From the NCBI GenBank assembly GCA_017889625.1, contig JAGGAD010000025.1, forward strand, positions 1 through 63,089: a stretch of 63,089 nt of DNA, read 5' to 3'. Shown in pieces: positions 15,127 to 22,799 of this stretch. The notes below the pieces were generated by a model. That model was not told the origin of the DNA. It did no database searches and saw nothing but the letters and a program-made list of their open reading frames with translations. The translations under genes were made by a program, and so were the position numbers. Source of the DNA: Bacillota bacterium (GTDB lineage Bacteria; Bacillota; Negativicutes; Sporomusales; CTSoil-080). Positions within the stretch are counted from its first letter, which is position 1. Each line of letters starts with the position of its first letter.

Positions 15127-16548
15127 ATGGATGCACTTATAAACTATATAAAGAAACAAGGCTATAATATAGGTAATCTTACCATCGGGGAAAGCCTTGA
15201 AATTGCTAAGGAACTGCAGGTCCGGGTGAGTGATGTAGTCATTGCGGAGGCAATGCATGAAAATGCATTAAGCCGTGAGGAAGTTAAGGCATCCGTTCAG
15301 GCGGCCTTTCGTCATAATTTATATGCAACAGAAATCGGCTTGACAAGTAGCTCTAGTTTTTTGCTTGGCCAAGTGCCGCAAGAATTGGCCGCTGATGACT
15401 TTGCAAACCGACTATTTGAGGATGATTTAGTTAACCGAATTTTAGTGTATACATTAGGTGCACAGGTTGGTAATCATACCTGTGGATTAGAGCCGTGTGC
15501 TGGGACCGGTGATTCTTGTACTTATTCGGGGTTATACCGCGCTTTTCAAGAAACGATTGTGGATGAAGATGAGCTATTTCGCGTGAGCTCCGTTATTCTC
15601 AAAATAGGTACGATTTTTCGGGCGGGTAAAACGACAACTGGCTGTAATATGGAGGGTTTTGGGGCAGGGGCTGCGGCGACTGCGGCAGCAATGGTAGAGA
15701 TGAAAAAAGGCTCGCCGGAATCAATGAATAAGGCAATTGTTTTAGCGCTTTCACCTACGATCGGTAATCCATGCACGCCTAGAGTCATGGTGGCGGGATT
15801 ATGTTCAACCCATATAGGTGGTGGCGTGATAATTGGTAATCTAGCAGCAAACTTAGCGCTTAAAACCAATATTCCGGTAAATGTTCCGGCGGATGTAATG
15901 ATAGCCATGGCCGCGGCTGTCCATTCGGTATCAGCTAAAAGCATAGTTCCGGTTGTCATTGAGTATATGCATCCGTTTTTTAAAACAAATCTGGAAGTTG
16001 AAGCTTTTATTGAACAAAATATAAAAGATAAAGAACAAGACGCTATTGATAAAACCATGCAGGTGGCAATTGAGAAAGCGCGGGAGTTAGCAAAAAAAGC
16101 AAACTCTATAGTTAAGCCATTTGGCGATGCTGTGGTAGGCGGAAGCAGTCAGGCCGTGGGATCGCCGACTAATACAGGCCGAATAGCCCATGATTTGGCA
16201 AAAGGCGAGATTACTGGTGTGAAAATTGAACTGTATCCGGAACTCTTTGCCCGTCGTGGCATTAATGTACCAGGTATATTAATGGGAGCGGTGTTGGGAG
16301 CTGGTACTGACGACAGCAAAGCTTATAAAGAAATTATGCAGATTATGCGGGAGAAAAAAATAAAGGTAGAAATAGTAGAAGTTAATGAACCGCAATTGCA
16401 GCGAGTTACCGTATATGCCGCGGAACAAAACAGTATGGTTGAGGCATTGAATCGTGGTGGCGCACGTTTAGTACTGAAAAAGGCAGTACCATCTGTTGAC
16501 GCTGCTTCTGAAGTAGCCAAAAAACTAGGTATTGTTTTAGTAGATTAA
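15127..16548 (+). CDS. hmd: 2-(hydroxymethyl)glutarate dehydratase, serine-dehydratase-like
   Basis: This 473-residue protein resembles the [4Fe-4S]-dependent L-serine dehydratases with alpha and beta parts in one chain. Cysteine-bearing stretches are GLEPCAGTGDSC (about 119-130), TTGCNMEGFGAG (about 174-185) and GNPCTPRVMVAGLC (about 215-228), which could supply the cluster ligands. A C-terminal regulatory-like segment follows. In the E. barkeri pathway a serine-dehydratase-like enzyme is predicted to dehydrate 2-(hydroxymethyl)glutarate to 2-methyleneglutarate. The position directly after hgd, spaced 21 bp with a GGCAGGAG site, supports that role over serine catabolism. Confidence 0.85.
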   Translation: MDALINYIKKQGYNIGNLTIGESLEIAKELQVRVSDVVIAEAMHENALSREEVKASVQAAFRHNLYATEIGLTSSSSFLLGQVPQELAADDFANRLFEDDLVNRILVYTLGAQVGNHTCGLEPCAGTGDSCTYSGLYRAFQETIVDEDELFRVSSVILKIGTIFRAGKTTTGCNMEGFGAGAAATAAAMVEMKKGSPESMNKAIVLALSPTIGNPCTPRVMVAGLCSTHIGGGVIIGNLAANLALKTNIPVNVPADVMIAMAAAVHSVSAKSIVPVVIEYMHPFFKTNLEVEAFIEQNIKDKEQDAIDKTMQVAIEKARELAKKANSIVKPFGDAVVGGSSQAVGSPTNTGRIAHDLAKGEITGVKIELYPELFARRGINVPGILMGAVLGAGTDDSKAYKEIMQIMREKKIKVEIVEVNEPQLQRVTVYAAEQNSMVEALNRGGARLVLKKAVPSVDAASEVAKKLGIVLVD

Positions 16549-16611
16549 ACAATAAAAAAATTTCCATTTTTATATTAGTAGAACAGATTGTATTAGGAGG
16601 ACGGTGGAAAA

Positions 16612-17733
16612 ATGGAGTTGTATGAGCAGTTGCTCTACTATATGAAAAATGGTCAGGCTGCTGTTTTGGCAACGGTGCTGGATGGTCCGTATATTGGCAA
16701 GAGAAGGCTGTGGTCGGGAGCAGAGACGATTGGTACGCTAGGCGAGCCTTGGCTGGATGAGCGGACGAAGTGCTTAGTAGCCTATCTTGAAGCTAATGCA
16801 AATTGGGTACGCTGTAAATTGGAAGTGCCTGATCGGTCTGGAATGGCCTATACGGTTATGCTGGAATCATTTTTTCCACCGGAAGAATTAATTATTTTTG
16901 GTGGCGGGCATCTATCGCAAGCATTAGTAAAAATTGGCGTTATGCTGGAATATAAGGTAATTGTAGCTGATGACAGACCAGCTTTTGCAAACCGCCAAAT
17001 GTTTCCTCAGGCAGATGTCATTCTTTGTGATGACTTTTCATCGATTATCGCTAAACTTTCACTTGGTAAGTGGAGCAATGTGGTGATTATGACGAGAGGG
17101 CATCGGCATGATGTCACTATACTCGAGAAAATAATAAAAAAAGATTTGTCTTATATTGGAATGATTGGCAGTAAACGGAGAACAGTTATTATTAAAGATT
17201 ACTTTCAAGAACAAGGAATTGCTCTTGAAAAAATTTCCCGCGTACATATGCCAATAGGTTTAGCGATCGGTGCCCGTACGCCAGCAGAAATTGCTGTTAG
17301 TATATCGGCGGAACTTATCCAGGAACGCTACCGTAAAGTAGAAGCTAATTTATTTAATACGTTACAGCAAGACGATATAGTTTTGATTGATGGCGGAAAG
17401 GTCGATTATATTTCGCAAGAAACCATAATCATTTTGTCGCAGATTAAAAAATGCATGTCTTTAAATGAAAAAGCAGTGCTGGCAACTATTATTGAAACAA
17501 AGGGATCAACACCTCGCAAGGCTGGAGCAAAAATGCTGATTCTTTCTGATGGAAGAACCATTGGTACCATAGGCGGCGGCTGTGTAGAAGGTGAAATTCG
17601 CCGAGAAGCATATAGTATTAAAGAGGAAAATAAGGCCAAGGTTGTCACGTATGTTCTTGACAATGATGTCGCTGCACAAGAAGGAATGGTATGTGGTGGG
17701 AGAATGGAGATTCTGCTTTCTGCGGTAGGATGA
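16612..17733 (+). CDS. XdhC/CoxI-type molybdenum hydroxylase maturation protein
   Basis: This 373-residue protein combines an N-terminal XdhC_CoxI-like segment (about 1-85), a Rossmann-type XdhC_C domain (IIFGGGHLSQALV near 94-106; MIGSKRR near 183-189) and a second CoxI-like segment at the C-terminus (ATIIETKGSTPRKAGAKM, then GGGCVEGEI). XdhC proteins bind molybdenum cofactor and sulfurate or insert it into hydroxylases of the xanthine dehydrogenase family. The C-terminal duplicate CoxI part is an uncommon layout. An AGGAGG site precedes the start. The context indicates service to the nicotinate dehydrogenase encoded at 6267-10601. Confidence 0.88.
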   Translation: MELYEQLLYYMKNGQAAVLATVLDGPYIGKRRLWSGAETIGTLGEPWLDERTKCLVAYLEANANWVRCKLEVPDRSGMAYTVMLESFFPPEELIIFGGGHLSQALVKIGVMLEYKVIVADDRPAFANRQMFPQADVILCDDFSSIIAKLSLGKWSNVVIMTRGHRHDVTILEKIIKKDLSYIGMIGSKRRTVIIKDYFQEQGIALEKISRVHMPIGLAIGARTPAEIAVSISAELIQERYRKVEANLFNTLQQDDIVLIDGGKVDYISQETIIILSQIKKCMSLNEKAVLATIIETKGSTPRKAGAKMLILSDGRTIGTIGGGCVEGEIRREAYSIKEENKAKVVTYVLDNDVAAQEGMVCGGRMEILLSAVG

Positions 17734-17758
17734 TGAGCGAAAATAAGTAGGTGTAGTC

Positions 17759-18388
17759 ATGGTCAAAAACGATGTTTGCTATGGTGGAATTATTGTTGCG
17801 GCAGGATTATCTAGCAGAATGGGAAAATTTAAGCCCTTGCTTCCGTATGCTGATAGTACTATCATAGAAAGATCGGTCGAAAACTTGCAACAACAGACTG
17901 GGGTACAACAGATTATCGTTGTTGTTGGCTATCGTGGGGCTGAAATTGAAGCAATCTTAGCAGACAAAGAAAATACAAAGGTAGTGTACAACCCCAATTA
18001 TCGAAACGGAGATATGTTAGAATCATTCCAAGTGGGGTTGGGTCAAATACAGCAGTGCGATGCGGCATATTTTTTGCCAGGCGACATGCCAGCGATTTCA
18101 CCAGAAACCTTTCAAACGGTTCGGGAGACTTTGGAGAAGACAGGGGCAAAGGTGGTTTTTCCAACCTTTAATGGAGAAAAAAAACACCCACCATTGATTA
18201 GGTGCAATTGCTTTAGTGCGATTTGTAATTTTCGTGGTAAGGGTGGATTGCGGCTGGTTTTACAGCAATTTGATGAATATACGGTCTATGCTCCAGTTAA
18301 TGATCTTGGTTGCACTGTGGATGCAGATACTCCAGAAGAATATAATATATTATTGCGGTACCAAGAAAAAAACAAATCTAATGGTTAA
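17759..18388 (+). CDS. mocA: MocA-like molybdenum cofactor cytidylyltransferase
   Basis: This 209-residue protein is a MobA-like nucleotidyltransferase. The NTP-binding motif AAGLSSRMGKFKPLLPY lies near residues 14-30, PGDMP near 102, and HPPLI near 142. The last resembles MocA (CTP:molybdopterin cytidylyltransferase) more than the GTP-using MobA. Enzymes of the xanthine dehydrogenase family in bacteria usually carry the cytosine dinucleotide cofactor, so this assignment fits the nicotinate dehydrogenase of the same operon. The gene lies 25 bp after xdhC and 19 bp before moaA. Confidence 0.85.
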   Translation: MVKNDVCYGGIIVAAGLSSRMGKFKPLLPYADSTIIERSVENLQQQTGVQQIIVVVGYRGAEIEAILADKENTKVVYNPNYRNGDMLESFQVGLGQIQQCDAAYFLPGDMPAISPETFQTVRETLEKTGAKVVFPTFNGEKKHPPLIRCNCFSAICNFRGKGGLRLVLQQFDEYTVYAPVNDLGCTVDADTPEEYNILLRYQEKNKSNG

Positions 18389-18407
18389 CTAATACGGGGG
18401 AATATAC

Positions 18408-19379
18408 ATGCTTGATAAATATAACCGCCAAATTAACTACTTGCGGTTGTCAGTAACGGATCGGTGTAACTTTCGTTGTGTATATTGTTTACCTTCGCAA
18501 GGGACTGCGTGGCGGGATCATTCAGAAATTCTTACTTATGAGGAAATGCTGAAATTGATCAAAATTTTCAATAAAGCAGGTATAACTAAAATTAGGTTAA
18601 CCGGAGGGGAACCGTTACTTCGTAAGGGGTTAGTGGAGTTCGTGGCATCAATTAAGGCGTTGGGAGTGATTGCTGATATTTCGCTAACCACCAATGGTAG
18701 CTTGTTGGCGCCTTTAGCAGAAGCTTTAAAGATCGCGGGGTTAAACCGAGTAAATATCAGCCTTGATACGATTAATCCAGTTAGTTTTAACAAAATAACT
18801 ACTTGTGGTTGCCTAGCTGATACATTAGCAGGCATTGAAAGTGCCTTGAAAGCTGGACTTACTCCCGTCAAACTTAATGTTGTTTTGACTGACGCATTAA
18901 CGGAACGTGATTTAGATTATTTTACAAAACTTATTAACAGCTATCCAATTTCAGTAAGATTTATCGAGTATATGCCGATTAACAATAAGGCAGTCCCAAG
19001 GGGAATGGATATTGCTATGGTTAAGAAACTATTGGGGATTAAAGGAAGAAAAATGTTCAAGCCGAGCACTGTTATTCAAGGAAATGGACCGGCGAAATAT
19101 TACCATTCACCCAAGGCTCAAGGCTCTTTTGGATTTATTACGCCTATATCGGAGCATTTTTGTGGAACTTGTAATAGAATGCGGTTGACTGCGGATGGAC
19201 GGTTAAAACCATGTCTATTGTCTAATACCGAGATTGATATTAAGACTCCGCTTAGAAATGGTGCTAGTGATAGGGCTTTAACTGAGATTTTTCATAATGC
19301 TATTAGGGATAAATTAGAAGGACATTTAAATTGTTGGGACAGCGGTTACCCCTGGAATATGTCGCAAGTTGGTGGATAA
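18408..19379 (+). CDS. moaA: GTP 3',8-cyclase MoaA
   Basis: This 323-residue radical-SAM enzyme performs the first step of molybdopterin biosynthesis. The SAM-cluster motif C20-x3-C24-x2-C27 lies at the N-terminus, the second cluster motif CGTCNRMRLTADGRLKPC near residues 248-265, and the C-terminus ends in the functionally important Gly-Gly pair. Length is normal. It is the last gene of the nicotinate and cofactor block; a terminator follows at 19437. A cofactor gene placed here suggests the operon raises molybdopterin supply when nicotinate is used. The other moa and moe genes are not in the window. Confidence 0.93.
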   Translation: MLDKYNRQINYLRLSVTDRCNFRCVYCLPSQGTAWRDHSEILTYEEMLKLIKIFNKAGITKIRLTGGEPLLRKGLVEFVASIKALGVIADISLTTNGSLLAPLAEALKIAGLNRVNISLDTINPVSFNKITTCGCLADTLAGIESALKAGLTPVKLNVVLTDALTERDLDYFTKLINSYPISVRFIEYMPINNKAVPRGMDIAMVKKLLGIKGRKMFKPSTVIQGNGPAKYYHSPKAQGSFGFITPISEHFCGTCNRMRLTADGRLKPCLLSNTEIDIKTPLRNGASDRALTEIFHNAIRDKLEGHLNCWDSGYPWNMSQVGG

Positions 19380-19436
19380 TAGTTATTGCCTTTCTTTAAT
19401 AAAATAAGTTGAAGGGGCTGTGTGAAAACACAACCC

Positions 19437-19474
19437 AAAAGACCGCTAAAAACGATAAATTTAGGCGGTCTTTT
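19437..19474 (+). terminator. Terminator after moaA
   Basis: AAAAGACCGC-TAAA pairs with TTTAGGCGGTCTTTT with one bulged base, and the right arm supplies the T-run. It closes the nicotinate/molybdopterin block. Confidence 0.85.
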
Positions 19475-19500
19475 ACTATTTAGGGAATAGCTGATTTAAC

Positions 19501-19576
19501 TTATCCACAATGTTATCCAGAGTTTATCAGTAATTATTAGTAAATTGGCAACAGCTTATCCACAAAGTTATCAACA
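19501..19576 (+). other. Array of DnaA boxes
   Basis: Two perfect DnaA boxes TTATCCACA (19501-19509 and 19556-19564) and close variants TTATCCAGA (19513-19521) and TTATCAACA (19568-19576) lie on the same strand, with weaker TTATCAGTA (19524-19532) and TTATTAGTA (19534-19542) between them. Start-to-start spacings are about 10-12 bp within the two sub-groups. There is no dnaA or dnaN gene near. It could be a DnaA-titrating cluster, a DnaA-controlled promoter, or the origin of an integrated element. Confidence 0.7.
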
Positions 19577-19679
19577 ACAATGTTCAAATTAAGTGCGGAA
19601 AAGTATACGTATAGGCGTTGGCGTTGTTTGGATTCATGATTGTGATGGCAATAATACTAAAAAAGGAGGCATGACAAAG

Positions 19680-20060
19680 ATGGCAAAGCAAACGGTAATT
19701 TTTGATTTTGATGGAGTAATAAATAGTTATACTTCTAAGTGGCAAGGTGCTACTATAATGCCCGATCCGCCAGTACCGGGAATCAGGGAAGTAATTGCCG
19801 AGATTCGGCGGTACTACCGAGTAGTGGTCGTTTCTTCCAGATGCTATCACGCTGGTGGCATTGAGGCAATAAAAAAATGGCTTATTGAAAACAACATTAC
19901 GGTCGATGACGTGACGGGTGAAAAACCACCAGCAGTTGTAATTGTAGATGATCGGGCAATAACTTTTGACGGCAAGCCAGAGGGGCTATTAGAAAAAATT
20001 AAGGCGTTTCAGCCTTGGAATAGAAGAAAAAAATATCAAGTGGAGGAGAATAAGCAATGA
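19680..20060 (+). CDS. Phage-type HAD-like hydrolase
   Basis: This 126-residue protein begins with the HAD motif I DFDGVI (residues 8-13) and has VVVVSSRCYHAGG near 53-65 and VIVDDRAITFDG near 90-101 (motifs II and IV-like). It resembles small HAD-fold proteins common in phage and prophage genomes, probably acting on nucleotides or phosphate esters. The ATG at 19680 is 10 bp after AAGGAGG; the ATG at 19671 is too close to it. The stop overlaps the start of the next gene (ATGA). It sits just after the DnaA-box array, consistent with a phage or plasmid remnant. Confidence 0.75.
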   Translation: MAKQTVIFDFDGVINSYTSKWQGATIMPDPPVPGIREVIAEIRRYYRVVVVSSRCYHAGGIEAIKKWLIENNITVDDVTGEKPPAVVIVDDRAITFDGKPEGLLEKIKAFQPWNRRKKYQVEENKQ

Positions 20061-20269
20061 TTTGGTTTATCCTTGGGCTATTGATCGGCGCGGGAGGCAT
20101 TGCGGTGATTGCGGCAGATGTCGTAGATAGGATAATTAGTAAGGTAGAAGCGTACATCCAGGCGATGGACAAAAATCTGACCTACAATTCAATATTAATA
20201 CTCGAAGAACTTAGAATTATAACAGGCAGACCAAGGGCGGTTAATCGGCTGTCCCATACGCATTTATAA
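20057..20269 (+). CDS. Small membrane-anchored protein, phage-like
   Basis: This 70-residue protein has one N-terminal hydrophobic segment (about residues 2-23, glycine-rich) followed by a helical, mildly charged tail. It overlaps the HAD-like gene by 4 bp (ATGA), so it is translationally coupled. Tiny proteins with such an N-terminus are frequent in Firmicute phages, but I cannot assign a function. The 146 bp after it carry no recognisable gene before the hairpin at 20416. Confidence 0.55.
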   Translation: MIWFILGLLIGAGGIAVIAADVVDRIISKVEAYIQAMDKNLTYNSILILEELRIITGRPRAVNRLSHTHL

Positions 20270-20415
20270 TGTTGGCAAAAAATTGCTCTCGGTTGTTATA
20301 GCCAAAAGACAACTTTCTGCTTGGGGCGTAGTTGTTGTTGATAGCTTAATCAAGGGATTCAGAGAAATAGATGTAAAATTAGAGGGCAATCAGGACGGGA
20401 AATAAGGATGGTGAT

Positions 20416-20467
20416 AAAGATAGACCCACGCCTAAATTAGCGATAACTTAGGCGTGGGTCTATCTTT
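20416..20467. terminator. Bidirectional terminator
   Basis: A 20-bp perfect stem (AAAGATAGACCCACGCCTAA with its complement at 20448-20467) encloses a 12-base loop. A-run and T-run flanks allow it to work for the plus-strand phage-like genes and for the minus-strand flavoprotein gene ending at 20527. Confidence 0.85.
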
Positions 20468-20526
20468 GATATTGGTTACTAATTTTAATGGCAACGGATA
20501 CTCACGAGGGGAAGTGATTTGCTTAT

Positions 20527-22488
20527 TTACAATTGCGAAGCGGCATCAAAGGCGGTACGGATAGCCATTTTTACGTTTTTAGCTTTTACGCAGTCTCCTA
20601 TTGATATAAAATCAAAAGCGGTATCTCGCAAAGTTTCGGCCTCATCGAGTTTAGCTTTCATCCCAACGGCAATTATTACAGTACTTGCCGCTAGGGTTTT
20701 AGCTGTGCCAAATCTGTCAGTATATTTGATGCCATGGTCAGATATTTCGGTACACCGTGCAAGGGTAATAATTTGAACACTTTCATTCATCGCTTCTAAA
20801 AGCGGCAGGCGATAATGGTACATGGCGTCGGTAGCCACGGCCTGTTCCATTTCCACCAATACAACTTCTTTGCCTGATTGGGCAAGATGCAAACCTATTT
20901 CACAGCCGACTTGGCCACCGCCGACGATAACCACTTTCTGGCCAATTGTGGCCATATTATCATGGACCTCAGTAGCAAACAGTACCGAATTATTATTAAT
21001 GCCTGGTATTGACGGGGCAATTGGCTCAGCGCCAAGGGCTGCAATAACTACATCGGCCGCTTGGGACCTCAATAATTCTGGGGTTGCGTTGGTATTTAAC
21101 ATCAGTTTTACTGCTGAATTTTTAATTTGTCGAATTAAATAATTTTTAAAAGACTTTAAATCATATTTGAATGCTATGTTATCGGCAAAGTCCAATTGTC
21201 CGCCAAGATGATCTTTCTTTTCAATTAGAGTAACCTGGTGACCACGCTTTGCTGCTACTAGGGCGGCTTTCATACCGGCAGGCCCACCACCGACAACAAC
21301 AACTTTTTTCATTTGATCAACCGGTGGTATTAAATAGGGCAAACGATGCTCCCGGCCAATAGTAGGATTCACGGAGCAGGAAAAGAACCGAGCATCGTAA
21401 TGGTCATCTAAGCAATTAAAGCATTTGATACAGGGCACGATATCGCCATTTTTTCCGCAACGGGCTTTATTTGGCATGGCGGGATCGGCGATGATTCCCC
21501 GGACTGTTGAAACAACATCGGCATCACCAGCGGCAAGAATTTTTTCTGCTATTTCGGGGTCGTAAATTGCACCTATTGTGACGACGGGGACTTTCACGCC
21601 AGCGGCTTTGACTGCTTTGGCCAGATAGGCATTGGGTGCAGGTTTTAAAAATCCCGATGGATGCATAATTGATGCTGTTGTTGGGTTGCCGATATCTCCG
21701 GCGGAGACATGAATTAAATCAATTTTATCTTCAATGAGTCTAACAAACTGAATTGATTCGTCCAATTCTAAGCCACCTTCGGTAAGTTCAGAGCCGCTGA
21801 TGCGATATTCAATCAGCAGGCTTTGACCGACTTTTTGGCGGATGCGATCTAAAATCATGAGCGGAAAGCGGGCTCGGTTTTCTATACTTCCGCCGTACTT
21901 GTCGGTTCGTTTATTGTAGTTTGGCGAGAGAAATTGTCCGAGTAGCATGCCATGACCGCCGTGAATTAAAATCATATCAAAACCTGCTATTTTGGCATTT
22001 TCTGCCATTTTTGCAAAGGCATCAGCTAATCGGTTCATTTCAGTTTCAGGCATTTCGTGAACTTGGAAGCCATACTCCAGCGTCTCGCTAGGGGCATAAA
22101 CCTGTCTGGTAGCGGTGTCGGCATAGCCGTAGCCGCCCAACGGAAGTAGGATGAATTCTATAGAAGCTTTGGCTCCGTAAAAGTGGATGGCATCGGTCTG
22201 TTGGGTGAAATAACGCAAACCAAATTCATCATTAAGGTTATATTGGTTCCATGCGGGGGTAATTGGACGGTTCGGAGCAAAAATTTCGGGGTCAGCCATA
22301 CAGGAACCGGCAGTGATAACGGCGGCGCCACCTTTAGCTTTGTTGGCGTAATAGCGAATAGCGGCTTCGGTGGGATAAGGTTCTGACGCCTGAAGACTGT
22401 GATTGGATGGTCCTGTGAAAATCCTGTTTTTAAAAATGACATTGCCAACCTTTAGCGGAGTAAATAAATGTGGGTATTTTGGTTGCAT
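20527..22488 (-). CDS. 2-enoate reductase-type FMN/FeS/FAD oxidoreductase
   Basis: This 653-residue protein has an N-terminal old-yellow-enzyme TIM barrel (about 1-340; HGGHGMLLGQFLSPNYNKRTDKYGGS near 178-203), a Cys cluster for [4Fe-4S] (CIKCFNC near 360 and a further Cys in SCSVNP), and a C-terminal FAD/NAD domain (VVVGGGPAGM near 393; VVIVGGGQVGCEIG near 527). This is the architecture of 2-enoate reductase and 2,4-dienoyl-CoA reductase. It would reduce an activated C=C bond with NADH. The true substrate is unknown. It lies beside, but opposite to, the nicotinate region, and unsaturated acids of that pathway are conceivable substrates. An AGGG ribosome site precedes the start. Confidence 0.85.
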   Translation of the reverse strand: MQPKYPHLFTPLKVGNVIFKNRIFTGPSNHSLQASEPYPTEAAIRYYANKAKGGAAVITAGSCMADPEIFAPNRPITPAWNQYNLNDEFGLRYFTQQTDAIHFYGAKASIEFILLPLGGYGYADTATRQVYAPSETLEYGFQVHEMPETEMNRLADAFAKMAENAKIAGFDMILIHGGHGMLLGQFLSPNYNKRTDKYGGSIENRARFPLMILDRIRQKVGQSLLIEYRISGSELTEGGLELDESIQFVRLIEDKIDLIHVSAGDIGNPTTASIMHPSGFLKPAPNAYLAKAVKAAGVKVPVVTIGAIYDPEIAEKILAAGDADVVSTVRGIIADPAMPNKARCGKNGDIVPCIKCFNCLDDHYDARFFSCSVNPTIGREHRLPYLIPPVDQMKKVVVVGGGPAGMKAALVAAKRGHQVTLIEKKDHLGGQLDFADNIAFKYDLKSFKNYLIRQIKNSAVKLMLNTNATPELLRSQAADVVIAALGAEPIAPSIPGINNNSVLFATEVHDNMATIGQKVVIVGGGQVGCEIGLHLAQSGKEVVLVEMEQAVATDAMYHYRLPLLEAMNESVQIITLARCTEISDHGIKYTDRFGTAKTLAASTVIIAVGMKAKLDEAETLRDTAFDFISIGDCVKAKNVKMAIRTAFDAASQL

Positions 22489-22799
22489 AAAAGGGCCTCC
22501 CTTATTTAAAAAATCGTGTACTATGCAAAAAAAAAGTAAATATAACTTTATTATATCACGAAGAGATATATTTGTTATTGCAATTAAACATTTAAAAATA
22601 TAATGATAATTTAGGAAAAATATAACATTTAAATAGAAATAAAACTGCGTTAAACGGATCCAGGTTGAGTGGATACTAGTAATAGTTGAAATTGATTTTT
22701 ATTAAGCGTACAATTATAAACATGATTATATAATTGACGATGTTTGCTGAGAATTTAATAATTTATTTTGTATTATTAATTGAAGGAGAGGAAGCTTTT
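22489..22799. other. AT-rich divergent intergenic region
   Basis: These 311 bp separate the divergent flavoprotein (minus) and SGNH hydrolase (plus) genes. The stretch is very AT-rich and should hold both promoters. I see no RNA gene, repeat or clear operator in it. Confidence 0.5.

Noticed and set aside
15127-16548. L-serine dehydratase for serine catabolism
   Set aside because: The family fits, but the position between hgd and xdhC in a nicotinate operon favours the 2-(hydroxymethyl)glutarate dehydratase role.
20270-20415. Transposase remnant
   Set aside because: Translations of this stretch gave short broken frames without a recognisable transposase motif.
1-20470. Genomic island integrated at tRNA-Gly
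   Set aside because: A tRNA lies at the left edge, but no integrase gene and no repeat of the tRNA 3' end was found on the right side of the nicotinate block.
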